A stretch of 64,000 nucleotides of DNA from Salinicola tamaricis (GTDB lineage Bacteria; Pseudomonadota; Gammaproteobacteria; Pseudomonadales; Halomonadaceae): contig NZ_CP023559.1 in assembly GCF_003006155.1 (NCBI RefSeq), positions 1,984,001-2,048,000 on the forward strand, read 5' to 3'. The notes under the pieces are model-generated. The model worked only from the letters and a program-made list of their open reading frames with translations. It was not told the origin of the DNA and ran no database searches. Made by a program: the position numbers and the translations under genes. Shown piece by piece: positions 1-10,156 of this stretch (positions are counted from its first letter, which is position 1; the number at the start of each line of letters is the position of its first letter).

Positions 1-103
1 AGGGCTGAGCCGGGCTTCGTACGTCAACGCAAGCCCTGCGCGTCGCCGACCTCGCCCTGAGGCGGGTGGGGCGCGAGCGGGGCGCTCGAGTCGGAGACGA
101 CCC

Positions 104-1058
104 ATGCGCAACACGCTATTTGGACTCGTGGCTGGACGGTTGGGCGCCAGTCTGCTGACCCTGTTTCTGGTCTCGCTGGTGATCTTCGCCATCACCTCGC
201 TGCTGCCCGGCGACACGGCCCAGCAGATTCTGGGCCAGTTCGCCACGCCCGAGCAGGTCGCTGCGCTGAGAGAGCAGCTGGGACTCAATCAGCCGGCCAT
301 CCTGCGTTACTGGCACTGGCTGTCCGGCTTCGTCACCGGTGATCTCGGTCAGTCGGCGAGCAACGGCATGGCGGTCGCCCAACTGATCAACGATCGCCTG
401 CCCAACTCGCTCATTCTCGCCGGCATCACCACCCTCGTCTCGGTGCCCATCGCCATCACCATGGGCGTGGTGGCGGATGTGCCGCGGTGGCCTGATCGAT
501 CGCCTGATCAATCTGGTGACCCTGTCGATGGTCGCGGTGCCGGAGTTCCTGGTGGCCACGCTGGCGGTGCTGATTTTCGCGGTCAAGCTCAACTGGCTGC
601 CCGCACTCTCCTATGTCTCTACGGTCGATTCGCTGGGCGACGCCATGAAGATCTACGCCATGCCGGTGCTGACGCTCTGCTGCGTGCTCATCGCGCAGAT
701 GGCTCGGATGACGAGAGCGGCGCTGATCGATCAGCTCGATAGCCCCTACGTCGAGATGGCGCAGCTCAAGGGCGTGCCGCCGATCCGCCGGGTCATGCGC
801 CACGCCCTGCCCAATGCGGTCGGGCCGATCGCCAATGCCGTTGCGCTGAGCCTCTCCTATCTGCTCGGCGGCGTCATCATCGTCGAGACCATCTTCAACT
901 ATCCGGGGATCGCCAGCCTGATGGTGGACGCGGTATCCAATCGCGACCTCTCGCTGGTGCAGGCCTGCGCCATGCTGTTCTGCGGCACCTATCTGGTGCT
1001 GGTCATGCTGGCCGACATCTGCGCGATTCTCTCCAACCCGAGGCTGCGCAACCGATGA
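104..1058 (+). pseudogene. Frame-broken peptide ABC transporter permease (DppB-like)
   Basis: Inner-membrane permease of an oligopeptide/dipeptide importer. The first frame (from the ATG at 104) gives the family N-terminus: one membrane segment, then a periplasmic stretch with the typical LREQLGLNQP motif. At about 475-490 the homology passes to the +1 frame, which supplies the remaining membrane segments and the EAA-like loop near MAQLKGVPP. Joined, the product is about 317 residues, normal for DppB. The stop overlaps the next permease start (ATGA at 1055-1058). No substrate-binding protein gene is visible, and it probably lies upstream of the window. The break is a single-base indel and could be a sequencing error. 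Confidence 0.85.
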
Positions 1059-1963
1059 ACTCGCTCAAGACGATGACGCATCCCAAGGCCAATACCGTTC
1101 GGCGGCTGCGCCACGGCAGTCACCTGCCTGTCGGTGCCCCCCAGCGCCGCAATCGCCGTCGGCTTCAGTTGACCCGCTGGATCGGGCTCGGCGTATTCGG
1201 CTTCTGGATTCTGGTGGCGCTGTTCGGGCCGCTGCTGGCCCCCCATCCGATGGGGGCATTCGTCTCCGACCAGATGTTCGGCGGGATGAGTGCTGCTTAC
1301 CCGCTGGGCACCGACTACATGGGCCGCGACATGCTCAGTCGGATCCTGACCGGCGCTCGCTATACCGTGGGGCTCGCCCTGGTCGCCGCCTGTCTCTCCA
1401 GCCTGATCGGCGCCGGCTTCGGCATGCTCTCGGTGCTGTTGCCGAAGTGGCTGGAGGAGTCCGTACGACGGGTCTTCGACACCCTGATTTCGATTCCCAG
1501 CAAGATGATGGCGCTGGTGATGGTGTCGGCCTTCGGTGCCTCGATCCCGCTGCTGATCACGGCCACCGTGTTGAGCTATGCCCCCGGGGCTTTCCGAATC
1601 GCCCATAGCCTGGCCACCAATCTGGCCACGATGGAGTACGTTCAGGTCGCTCATACCCGGGGCGAAGGCCGACTCTACATCGCCGCCTGCGAGATCTTCC
1701 CCAACATGATCCAGTCGGTATTGACCGACATGGGGATGCGCTTCGTGTTCATCGTGCTGCTACTCAGCGGCATGAGTTTTCTCGGGCTGGGGGTGCAGCC
1801 GCCGGCGGCGGATCTCGGGTCGCTGGTGCGCGAGAACATCGGTGGCTTGAGTCAGGGCGCGATCGCGGTCATCGCGCCGGCCCTGGCCATCGGCACGCTG
1901 ACGATCGGCGCCAATCTGCTGATCGACAGCCTCTCCACCAGCCGTGCGACGCAGAAGGAGTGA
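1055..1963 (+). CDS. Peptide ABC transporter permease (DppC-like)
   Basis: Second permease of the peptide importer, 302 residues, intact. A basic cytoplasmic N-terminus of about 40 residues is followed by a membrane helix (GVFGFWILVALFGPLLAP), the family motif PLGTDYMGRDMLSR, and further helices with an EAA loop around VQVAHTRGEGRLYI. It ends with the characteristic GMSFLGLGVQPP..LG stretch. The start overlaps the stop of the DppB-like gene by 4 bp, implying translational coupling, and the ATPase gene begins 4 nt after its stop. The transported peptide or related solute cannot be read from the sequence. Confidence 0.9.
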   Translation: MNSLKTMTHPKANTVRRLRHGSHLPVGAPQRRNRRRLQLTRWIGLGVFGFWILVALFGPLLAPHPMGAFVSDQMFGGMSAAYPLGTDYMGRDMLSRILTGARYTVGLALVAACLSSLIGAGFGMLSVLLPKWLEESVRRVFDTLISIPSKMMALVMVSAFGASIPLLITATVLSYAPGAFRIAHSLATNLATMEYVQVAHTRGEGRLYIAACEIFPNMIQSVLTDMGMRFVFIVLLLSGMSFLGLGVQPPAADLGSLVRENIGGLSQGAIAVIAPALAIGTLTIGANLLIDSLSTSRATQKE

Positions 1964-1966
1964 CCC

Positions 1967-3615
1967 ATGCAAGGTGAATCGCTCATCGTTCGCGACCTCG
2001 AGATCGTCGCCACCCCCGACGGGGGGGAAGAGCGCAGCATCGTCAGCCGGATCGGCTTCTGCGCTCGAACCCGGCGAGGTGCTGCCTGATCGGCGAGTCC
2101 GGGTCGGGCAAGACCACCATCGCCCTGGCCATGCTGGGGTACGCCAGACGCGGGTGCCGGATCGCCGGGGGCAGCGTGCGCCTGGGCGAGACCGAGGTGC
2201 TGTCGCTCTCGCCGGTGGCAACGAGGGCCCTGCGCGGACACCGCGTGGCCTATATCGCCCAGAGCGCGGCGGCGGCATTCAACCCCTCGCGTTCGCTGAT
2301 GGATCAGGTGATCGAGGCGGCGCTGCTGCACCAGGTGATGGATCGCCGCAGCGCCCGGGACAAGGCCATCGGTCTGTTCCGGGATCTGGCGCTGCCCGAC
2401 CCCGAACATATCGGCGAGCGCTATCCCCATCAGGTCTCGGGCGGGCAGTTGCAGCGCGTGATGGCGGCGATGGCCCTGCTTACCGACCCGGCGCTGGTGA
2501 TTCTGGACGAGCCGACCACGGCGCTGGACGTGACCACCCAGGTCGAGGTGCTGCTCGCGTTCAAGCGGGTCATGCGTGAGCGTGGGACGACGGCGATCTA
2601 CGTCTCCCACGATCTGGCCGTGGTCGCCCAGATGGCCGACCAGGTGCTGGTGCTCAACGGGGGCTGCGAGCAGGAGCAGGGCCGGATCGAAGAGATTCTC
2701 GAGCGGCCGCGGCATGCCTACACCCGGAGCCTGCTGGCGGCGACCCGGCCGGTGCGCCTGGCCGACTCGATGCCGGTCGCCGCGGGGCAGCCACTGCTGG
2801 AGGTCGAGCAGCTCGATGTCGGCTATGGCAAGCGCAACCGTGACGGCGAGCCGTCGGACAAGGTGCTGCGTGGGATCGATCTCACGCTCTCCGCGGGCCG
2901 CTCCATCGGCGTCATCGGGGAGTCGGGTTCCGGCAAATCGACCCTGGCCCGCGCGATCGCCGGGCTGATCGCCCCCTGCCATGGCAGCATACAATTCGAT
3001 GGTATCCCGCTGTCGCCGACACTGTGTGGCCGCACGCCGGATCAGTTTCGGCGCATCCAGATGGCCTTTCAGAGTGCCGACAACGCGCTCAACCCGGCCC
3101 ATTCGGTACGCCGACTGCTCGGTCGGCCGCTGGAGACCTATTTCCATCTGGACCGCGCCGAGCGACGGCGTCGGATCGATGAGCTCATGGCCCTGGTCAA
3201 GCTGCCCACCAGCCTGCTGGATCGCAAGCCCGGCGAGCTCTCCGGGGGGCAGAAGCAGCGCGTCAACCTTGCGCGCTGCCTGGCGGCCAAGCCGGACCTG
3301 ATTCTCTGCGATGAAGTGACCTCGGCCCTGGACACCGTGGTCGGTGCGGCGATTCTCGAACTGCTGGCGGAGCTGCGCCAGGAGCTGGGTGTTGCCTATC
3401 TGTTCATCAGCCACGATATCTCGACGGTGCGCGCGCTGTGCGACGACGTCATGGTGCTCTACCACGGCGAGTGCGTGGAGTTCGGAAGCTGCGAAACGGT
3501 ACTCGAGGCACCGCGCCACGACTACACGCGCAAGCTGATCGGCTCGGTGCCGGAGTTGCGCACTGGCTGGCTGGAGCACCACCCGCTGGCGATGGCAGAG
3601 ACGGCCCCGGCCTGA
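1967..3615 (+). pseudogene. Frame-broken fused double ABC ATPase (DppD-DppF/YejF type)
   Basis: ATP-hydrolysing subunit of the peptide importer. Two complete ABC domains lie on one chain, so no second ATPase gene is needed. Domain 1 has Walker A GESGSGKTT, the ABC signature VSGGQLQR and Walker B VILDEP. Domain 2 has GESGSGKST, LSGGQKQR and LILCDEVTSALD. From 2131 the frame is open to the stop. The first 120 bp need two single-base corrections, at about 2060 and 2085, to connect the ATG at 1967 (MQGESLIVRDLEIV) to Walker A. About 545 residues after correction, normal for the fused family. Probable sequencing indels; a real null allele cannot be excluded. Confidence 0.85.
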
Positions 3616-3640
3616 ACCTCGCCGGGGCGGGAGCGGCGAT

Positions 3641-4567
3641 TCAGTAGCCGCGCTGGCGGTCGATCTGGCCGCTCATCGGCGCGCCGCGCTGGTGGCGGCG
3701 CAGATTGTCCAGCAGCACCGGGAAGGCGCTCTCCGGCTGCGTCATGGCGGCCACGTGGGGAGTCATCAGGATGCGCTCGTGTTGCCAGAAGGGGTGGTCC
3801 GGCGCTGGCGGCTCCTGGCCGAGGACATCCACCACCGCTGCCGACAGCTGCCCCGATGCCAGCGCCTGGAGCAGATCGTCGTCGACCAGATGCTCGCCGC
3901 GGCCGATGTTGACCAGGGCCGCGCCCTCGGGCAAGCGTGCGAACAGCTCGCGATCGAGGATGCCGCGGGTGGCGTCGGTCAGCGGCAAGACGCAGATCAG
4001 GATATCGCTGGAGGCCAGAAAGCGCGCCAGCCCGTCGGGGCCGGCGTGACAGGTGATCCCCGGCAGCTGGCGCGGGCGGCGCGACCAGCCGCTGACGGGG
4101 AAGCCGTAGCCGCTCAGATGCGTGGCGATCGCCTGTCCCAACTGGCCCAGGCCGAGGATGCCGACACGGCGCTGCTCGGCGGCGACCCAGGGATGGGCCT
4201 GCCATTGGCCCTCGCGCTGCTGGCGTACGTAGTCGTACAGGCGACGATGCAGCCACAGCGTGGCGAAGCTGGCGTACTCGACCATGCCGGCCTCCAGCGC
4301 CGGGTCCAGCATGCGTACCAGCGGCACGCCGGCGGGCAGTTGCGAGAGGTCGAACTGGTCGACGCCGGCGGAGGTGGCGAACACCACCTCGAGGGCCGGC
4401 AGGCGGGTGGCGAGGTCGCTGGGTGGTTCCCAGGCCAGCAGGTAGCGCACCTCGGCAGGATCGCCGATATCCGGCCACTGGCGGAACTCGATGTCGGGGG
4501 CCTGTTGTGCGAACAGCGCCCGCCAGCGCTCTCCTCTCACCGGGTCGGACTTGTAGAGCAGTGCCAT
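3641..4567 (-). CDS. ghrA: Glyoxylate/hydroxypyruvate reductase A-type 2-hydroxyacid dehydrogenase
   Basis: NAD(P)H-dependent cytosolic reductase of 2-oxoacids such as glyoxylate and hydroxypyruvate. 308 residues, close to E. coli GhrA. The Rossmann nucleotide-binding motif GILGLGQLG is near residue 137. The catalytic Arg lies in NIGRGEHLVDDD, with an acidic residue after it, and the His in TPHVAAMTQP. The start is supported by an AAGGAAAGG leader just upstream. It converges with the peptide transporter, leaving only 25 bp between the two stops. Assignment to GhrA rather than another 2-hydroxyacid dehydrogenase rests on length and the short N-terminal domain. Confidence 0.85.
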   Translation of the reverse strand: MALLYKSDPVRGERWRALFAQQAPDIEFRQWPDIGDPAEVRYLLAWEPPSDLATRLPALEVVFATSAGVDQFDLSQLPAGVPLVRMLDPALEAGMVEYASFATLWLHRRLYDYVRQQREGQWQAHPWVAAEQRRVGILGLGQLGQAIATHLSGYGFPVSGWSRRPRQLPGITCHAGPDGLARFLASSDILICVLPLTDATRGILDRELFARLPEGAALVNIGRGEHLVDDDLLQALASGQLSAAVVDVLGQEPPAPDHPFWQHERILMTPHVAAMTQPESAFPVLLDNLRRHQRGAPMSGQIDRQRGY

Positions 4568-4862
4568 GAGCCTTTCCTTACGCAGGGAAAGCTCCAGGCT
4601 ACGACAAGGGCGGGGCAGTGAATGTCGTTGTGCCGTGCTGGACGGCGATATCTGCCGAATTGGCAGGCTTCAGCGCAGATTCCACTGCGTCGGGACGGCG
4701 CTGACGCCAAACCGGCGGGCGGGAGGCGAAAAGGTGCGGTGGCCGGGAAAGGTCGCCGTTAGACTGTTCCGGTGCAAGCGGTGGCGACGAGCTGCCGCGA
4801 GCACCGGATCCGAAGGCGTCTCCGGACGTCGTTTCCGCGGACCGGGTATTCCAGGAGGAGGC

Positions 4863-5750
4863 ATGAACCCTACCAATATGGCTACGACGCAGCGAGTGGC
4901 TGCATTCGTGAGTGCGGCCCGGCCGCTGGCGAGCGGCGATCTCCACCATCTCCATCAGCTCGCCGTCAGTGTTGCCTGGCCCCACCGGGCGCGGGATCTG
5001 AGGCTATTGATGGCGCTGGGGCGAGGGTACCTGGTGCAGGACGAGATCGAGCGTGTCCTGGCATCCGGCATGTACTTCGAGATGGGCGAGGACTTCGCCA
5101 TGCTCGGCATGATGATCACCGCCCCGAGGCTGCAGACGTTCGGGGCGGGGCGCTGGCTGCTGGATCGGATTCTGGCGGATTGCGGCGGTCGCGATCTGCG
5201 CTTGAACGCGACGCGAGCGGCCTATCGCCTGTATGAAAGTGCCGGCTTCGTGCCAGTGGCGACGGTTCATCAGCGTCAGGGCATGGTGGGCGAGGGGCCG
5301 CTGCCCGAGGCTGAGCCGACGTGCCCGGTCCGCACGCTGCAGGCGTCGGATCTGACGACGCTACGGGCGCTCGATCAGGTGGCTTTCGGGGCCGAGCGCG
5401 GCGCGGTGCTGGAGGCGCTCTTCGCCGTCAGCGAGGGCACGGTGGCCCTTCGCGACGGCGTGCCGGCGGGATTCGCGTTGATTCGCGACTTCGGCCGGGG
5501 GCGCGTGATCGGACCGGTGGTGGCGGAGAACGAGGCGATGGCGATGGCGCTGATCGCGCCGCTCGTCCGGGAGCACCGTGGGCAGTTCCTGCGTATCGAC
5601 ACCACCTGCGACACTCCGACGTTCTTCGCTTTCCTCGACGCTGCGGGAATTGTCGCTTTCGACACCGTCACCCAGATGCGCCTGGGCCAGCAGCGAGGCG
5701 GGGACGGGCCGGTCCGGACCTTCGGTCTGGCCGCGCATACGCTCGGTTGA
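4863..5750 (+). CDS. GNAT family N-acetyltransferase with tandem domains
   Basis: Predicted acetyl-CoA-dependent acyltransferase, 295 residues. The ATG at 4863 is chosen because AGGAGG lies just upstream; the open frame extends further 5' but that part looks non-coding. The first half contains a recognisable GNAT acetyl-CoA loop region (MITAPRLQTFGAGRWLLDRI) followed by RLYESAGFVPV. The second half resembles the C-terminal domain of two-domain acetyltransferases. Substrate unknown. It ends 14 bp before the convergent Lrp regulator. Confidence 0.8.
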   Translation: MNPTNMATTQRVAAFVSAARPLASGDLHHLHQLAVSVAWPHRARDLRLLMALGRGYLVQDEIERVLASGMYFEMGEDFAMLGMMITAPRLQTFGAGRWLLDRILADCGGRDLRLNATRAAYRLYESAGFVPVATVHQRQGMVGEGPLPEAEPTCPVRTLQASDLTTLRALDQVAFGAERGAVLEALFAVSEGTVALRDGVPAGFALIRDFGRGRVIGPVVAENEAMAMALIAPLVREHRGQFLRIDTTCDTPTFFAFLDAAGIVAFDTVTQMRLGQQRGGDGPVRTFGLAAHTLG

Positions 5751-5764
5751 GCGCGTAGGCGCGG

Positions 5765-6268
5765 TCACGTCCCGCCGTGGCTATCGTCCTCGATCAACTG
5801 GCCCAGCGGGACCTCGACCCGGGTCAGCGGTGTCTTCATCACCACGTAGCTGAAGTAGCGTGCGATCCCCACGTCCTGCCCCAACCATCGCTCCATCAGC
5901 TGCTGGAACTCGGAGAGGCGTGGCACGAGTATCCGCAGCAGATAGTCGTAACCGCCGGAGACCAGATGGCACTCCATCACCTCGGGCGTTGCCGCCATGG
6001 CCGCCTCGAAGCGCTGGAAGCTGTCGCGACGATGGTTGCTCAGCGTAATCTCCACGAACAGGGTCATCGACGGACCGAGCCGGGCCAGATTGAGACGGGC
6101 GTTGTAGCTCTCGATGTAGCCGGCCTGCTGCAGCCGCTTGACCCGGGACAGACAGGGAGAGGGCGACAGCCCCACACGATCCGCCAGCTGGGCATTGGTG
6201 ATGCGTCCGTCGCGCTGCAGCTCGGTGAGGATGGCGACATCGAGGCGGTCGAGTTTGGGTGATGTCAT
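5765..6268 (-). CDS. Lrp/AsnC family transcriptional regulator (copy 1)
   Basis: Feast/famine-type DNA-binding protein, 167 residues, normal family length. N-terminal winged helix-turn-helix with LDVAILTELQRDGRITNAQL and the recognition segment LSPSPCLSRVKRL, then an RAM ligand-binding domain containing ECHLVSGGYDYLL. It is divergent from a second, clearly related Lrp gene with 257 bp between the start codons, so both promoters sit in that gap. Likely ligands are amino acids. The target gene is not evident; the neighbouring GNAT gene is one possibility. Confidence 0.9.
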   Translation of the reverse strand: MTSPKLDRLDVAILTELQRDGRITNAQLADRVGLSPSPCLSRVKRLQQAGYIESYNARLNLARLGPSMTLFVEITLSNHRRDSFQRFEAAMAATPEVMECHLVSGGYDYLLRILVPRLSEFQQLMERWLGQDVGIARYFSYVVMKTPLTRVEVPLGQLIEDDSHGGT

Positions 6269-6525
6269 GAGTCTAATCTAGGGCCCGTCCCTTGGGATTG
6301 CGCGTCAAATGCGCCCTGGCGTAGCCGCAATATGGTGGCACGCCTATGCCGCTTGGCGGGTGGCGTTTCCATCGCCCTGCAGTTTTCAATATCGTGACTC
6401 GGGGGGCAAGTTACGGGCGCGAATCTTTTTGCCCGGTCTTTTCGGGCATCGTTGCGAAGATGTGCCGATACATCGCATGTCACCCAGGCCCCGCCGCGAG
6501 GTATCCGACTTTGGGGGAAACAAGA

Positions 6526-7017
6526 ATGAAGCTGGATCGTACCGATCTCCGGATCCTGACCGAATTGCAGAAAAACGGCCGTATCCCCAACGTCGAGCTG
6601 GCAGAGCTGGTTCATCTATCGCCCAGCCCCTGCCTGATGCGAGTCAAGAAGCTGCAGGCTGCGGGCTACATTACCGGCTATTCGGCGCTGATCGACCTGG
6701 CGAAATTCGACGAGATATTGACGGTATTCACCGAGGTGACACTCTCTCATCACCGCCAGATCGACTTCGACCGTTTTCAGCAGGCGGTCGAGAAGATCGA
6801 CGACTGCATGGAGTGCCATCTGATGTCGGGTGGGTTCGACTATCTGCTCAAGTTCGTGACGCGTGGCATCGCCGAATACCAGGCGCTTATCGAGGGGCTG
6901 GTCGAACAGGACGTGGGGATCGAGAAGTACTTCAACTACGTGGTCATCAAGTCACCTTTCTCGAAATCCCACCTGCCGCTCAATGCGCTGTTCGGGCCGC
7001 AGCCTGAGCCTTCCTGA
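6526..7017 (+). CDS. Lrp/AsnC family transcriptional regulator (copy 2)
   Basis: Second Lrp/AsnC regulator, 163 residues. The start MKLDRTDLRILTELQKNGRI aligns exactly with the family start and with its divergent neighbour, so the ATG at 6526 is preferred over the longer open frame. Helix-turn-helix segment LSPSPCLMRVKKL, RAM domain ECHLMSGGFDYLLKF. The two genes share most signature residues and look like paralogs formed by inverted duplication or a long-standing divergent pair. It converges with prpE, 12 bp away. Confidence 0.9.
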   Translation: MKLDRTDLRILTELQKNGRIPNVELAELVHLSPSPCLMRVKKLQAAGYITGYSALIDLAKFDEILTVFTEVTLSHHRQIDFDRFQQAVEKIDDCMECHLMSGGFDYLLKFVTRGIAEYQALIEGLVEQDVGIEKYFNYVVIKSPFSKSHLPLNALFGPQPEPS

Positions 7018-7029
7018 ACGCCGGCCGGC

Positions 7030-8935
7030 TCAATCATCCTTCTCCGTGGGTTCGTTTCCGCGCAGCTTGGCGATCGCCTCGCGGGCATCCTCCAGGCTGG
7101 TCGGATCGTCGATGGTGGCGGGCACGTCGAAGGTCTCCCCGTCGGCGATCTGGCGCAGCGCCCGGCGCAGGATCTTGCCCGAGCGGGTCTTGGGCAGACG
7201 CGCTACCACCCGCACCTGCTTGAAGCTCGCCACCGGGCCGATTCGTTCGCGCACCAGCGCGATCAGCTCCTCGGTCAGGCGCGTCTCGTCGCCGTCGAAG
7301 CCATCCTTGGGAATCACCAACCCCACTGGCTGCTGACCCTTGAGCGCATCCTGAGCGCCGATCACCGCGCACTCGGCCACCGCCGGGTGAGACCCCAGCA
7401 CCTCCTCCATTTCGCCGGTGGAGAGCCGGTGGCCGGCGACATTGATCACATCGTCGGTGCGCCCCATCACGAACAGATAGCCCTCGTCGTCGATATAGCC
7501 ACCGTCACCGGTCAGGTAGTAGCCCGGGTAGGTCGCCAGATAGGCCGAGTGCAGGCGCTCGGGGTCGCCCCAGATACCGGCCAGGCAGCCCGGCGGCAGC
7601 GGCTGCTTGATCACCACGCTACCCTCGGTCAGCGCGCCCACCTCCTCGCCGTGGCGGTCGAGGATGCGCACATCGTAGCCCGGCACCGGAAAGGTGGCGG
7701 AGCCGGCGCGGGTGGGCACGGGGTCGAGCCCCAGCGGATCGGCGGCGATCGCCCAGCCGGTTTCGGTCTGCCACCAGTGGTCGACGATGGGCACATCGAG
7801 ATGCGCCTTGAGCCAGTGGTAGGTGGGCGGGTCGAGGCGCTCCCCGGCGAGGAACAGCGAGCGCAGACTGGAGAGGTCGTAGCCCTCCTTCAGCCGCGCC
7901 TCGGGGTCCTCCTTCTTGATCGCGCGGAAGGCCGTCGGCGCGGTGAAGAAGCTCTTCACCCGGTACGCCTCGATCACCCGCCAGAAGGCACCGGCATCGG
8001 GGGTGCGTACCGGCTTGCCCTCGTAGACCACCGTGCTGGCGCCGCGCAGCAGCGGGCCATAGACGATGTAGGAGTGGCCCACCACCAGCCCACATCGGAG
8101 GCGGAGAAGAACACCTCACCCGGGCGATGTCGTAGATCGTCTCCATCGAGTAGTGCAGCGCCACGGCGTAGCCGCCGGTATCGCGGACCACGCCCTTGGG
8201 GCGGCCGGTGGTGCCGGAGGTATAGAGGATATAGAGCGGATCGGTGGCTTTGACCGCAACGCAGTCGGCGGGCTTGGCGGCGGCCATCAGCGTCTCCCAC
8301 TCGACCTCGCCGGGGCCGAACTCGACGCGGCAGGCGTCGCGCTGCAGATAGACGCAGTGGGCCACCGCATGGGCGCTGCGCGACAGCGCCTCGCGCACGA
8401 TCGGCTGATAGGGCACCACGCGGCCGGGTTCGAGCCCGCAGGAGGCGGCCACCACCACCCGGGGCTTGGCGTCCTCGATCCGTGCCGCCAGCTCGCGCGC
8501 AGCGAAACCGCCGAACACCACCGAGTGGATGGCGCCGAGACGCGCGCAGGCGAGCATCGCGATCAGCGCTTCCGGCACCATCGGCAGGTAGATCACCACG
8601 CGCTCACCCGGCGCCACACCCAGCCCGCGCAGGGCGCCGGCGCAGCGGGCGGTGGCGTCGCGCAGCTCCCGGTAGGTGTAGCGGCGTTGCTGGCCGCTGA
8701 GCGGTGAGTCCCAGTAGAGCGCAATGCGCTCGCCGTGGCCCTGCTCGATATGATGATCGAGAGCGGCGTGACACAGGTTGAGCTCGCCATCACCGAACCA
8801 GCGCGCATGGCCGCCGGCATCGACCTCGAGCGCCCGGGTCGGCGGGGTGAACCAGGGAATGCGCCGGGCCTGGCGCATCCAGAAGGTTTCCGGGTCCTCG
8901 AGGGAGGCTCGGTACTCGTCCTGATAACGACTCAT
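7030..8935 (-). pseudogene. prpE: Frame-broken propionyl-CoA synthetase-type acyl-CoA ligase
   Basis: AMP-forming short-chain acyl-CoA synthetase that would activate propionate (or acetate) to its CoA ester. The combined product is about 635 residues, matching PrpE. Adenylation motifs: YTSGTTGRPKGVVRDTGGYA, whose second half is typical of PrpE rather than Acs, then VDHWWQTETGWAI and the C-terminal lysine region RLPKTRSGKILRR. Two single-base deletions at about 8095-8125 split it into frames 8935-8100 and 8085-7030; the third frame between them supplies GEVFFSASDVGW. Both losses fall in G-rich runs. No methylcitrate-cycle genes (prpB, prpC) are adjacent. Confidence 0.88.
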
Positions 8936-9117
8936 GGCTTACCCCGCTGCGTGTGCCCTTTCACCCGCGCCCTGGCGCGGGCCGGAGGCAGCGTCTGCGT
9001 GAACAGGCTGTCTGATCACACTCTATGGGGGCAGCGGCGCGGCGACCGTCAGACCATCGGCTAGCTTCGACGAATGGACGCGGGCGAGGGCCGGGCAGGG
9101 CACGCCGGCGGCACGTC

Positions 9118-10041
9118 TCAGCGCACCTCGAAGTCGCGCTCGGCCCGGGCCACTGCGTCGTGGGCGTGCAGACTCTCGGCGTGGGTGATATCGACGCGGT
9201 AGCCGGCGACGCCGGCCTGCGCCTCGCACGCCGCCGCCAGCCGCCGTGCGGCGTCCTCGCAGAACATCAGATTGGCCCCGTTGCGTTCGGCGAAGGCCTG
9301 CTCGTCGACGCGCTTGACCAGCGTCTGCACCGGCGTCTGCAGAGTCTGCTCGAAGGCGTCGAGGCGTGCCTCCGGAGCGTAGGCGGCATCTGCGGTCAGA
9401 CGCAGCGCGATCACTGCCCGGCTGCGTTGACTATGGGGTGTAGGGAAGCTGCCGCTGTGCTCGATCCACTCGGCCACCGTCTCGGCGTCGAGGGTCTCGG
9501 CGTTCTGCTCGTCGGCCCAGTGGCGCCAGTCGCGGGCCATGGCGTGGCGGGCCAGCGCGGTCGAGCAGGGGCAGGTGGATGAGTAGTCGAGTTCGAGGGT
9601 CAGGGTCTGGGTCAGCCCCTCGCGGCTGCCTTCGAGGGTCAGCGTGAGCGGGTAGTGGCGCCAGCCACTGGCGTCGCTGAGCAGGGCGCGGCGGCGCAGC
9701 GGCAACCCGAAGCGCAGGGTCAGAGAGAGGCGCTGGCTGGTGTCGTCCTGGCTATCCAGCAGGGCGTGGCCCAGGGCGTCCAACTGCGCCGGCGTCACTG
9801 GCGATTCGTCCAGACGGTCGAGCAGGCGGTAGAGGCGTGACATATGGATGCCGCGCTGGCCCGCCACGAGATCGACATTGACATCGGCGGTGGCCGGCAG
9901 TCGAGCGCCGTCCGCCCACTGCAGGCGGGTGGCGATGCCCTGCATGCCGACACGTTGCAGGGCTCGGTATGGCGCGCCCTGGGACGGTTCCGGTTCGCGC
10001 CCAGCGGCGACATCCGGTAGCGGCGGTACGGTGAGATTCAT
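9118..10041 (-). CDS. folE2: GTP cyclohydrolase FolE2 (type IB)
   Basis: Catalyses the first step of folate/tetrahydrobiopterin synthesis, GTP to dihydroneopterin triphosphate, using a metal other than zinc when needed. 307 residues. Family marks: GIHMSR near residue 64, the cysteine motif STCPCS near residue 155, and FPTPHSQRS near residue 200. FolE2 is a known zinc-sparing replacement for zinc-dependent FolE and is often under Zur. A perfect Zur-type core lies 24 bp upstream of the start codon, so zinc-starvation induction is likely. Confidence 0.95.
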   Translation of the reverse strand: MNLTVPPLPDVAAGREPEPSQGAPYRALQRVGMQGIATRLQWADGARLPATADVNVDLVAGQRGIHMSRLYRLLDRLDESPVTPAQLDALGHALLDSQDDTSQRLSLTLRFGLPLRRRALLSDASGWRHYPLTLTLEGSREGLTQTLTLELDYSSTCPCSTALARHAMARDWRHWADEQNAETLDAETVAEWIEHSGSFPTPHSQRSRAVIALRLTADAAYAPEARLDAFEQTLQTPVQTLVKRVDEQAFAERNGANLMFCEDAARRLAAACEAQAGVAGYRVDITHAESLHAHDAVARAERDFEVR

Positions 10042-10065
10042 GAGTGCTCGTCGACGGTTGGAAAT

Positions 10066-10078
10066 GTTATTTTATAAC
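10066..10078. promoter_or_regulatory. Zur box upstream of folE2
   Basis: Core GTTATTTTATAAC, a perfect GTTAT-N3-ATAAC dyad that extends to ATGTTAT...ATAACAT (10065-10080) with GAA before it. This matches the published gammaproteobacterial Zur consensus (GAAATGTTATA-N-TATAACATTTC) almost throughout. It lies 25-37 bp upstream of the folE2 start and would overlap the promoter. Zur repressor binding is inferred. Confidence 0.85.
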
Positions 10079-10156
10079 ATATCGTTAGAGCCGATGGGTA
10101 CACCCTTCGGTTACCGCGTGATGCCGCCATGAGGGTCGCGCGAGCGAACCGATGAA

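Noticed and set aside
1..103. Possible 3' end of an upstream gene (peptide-binding protein)
   Set aside because: One frame stops at 58-60 and another stays open, but neither shows recognisable content; too little sequence to support a feature.
104..1058. Programmed ribosomal frameshift
   Set aside because: No slippery heptamer with downstream structure; similar breaks occur in many unrelated genes, so indels are the simpler cause.
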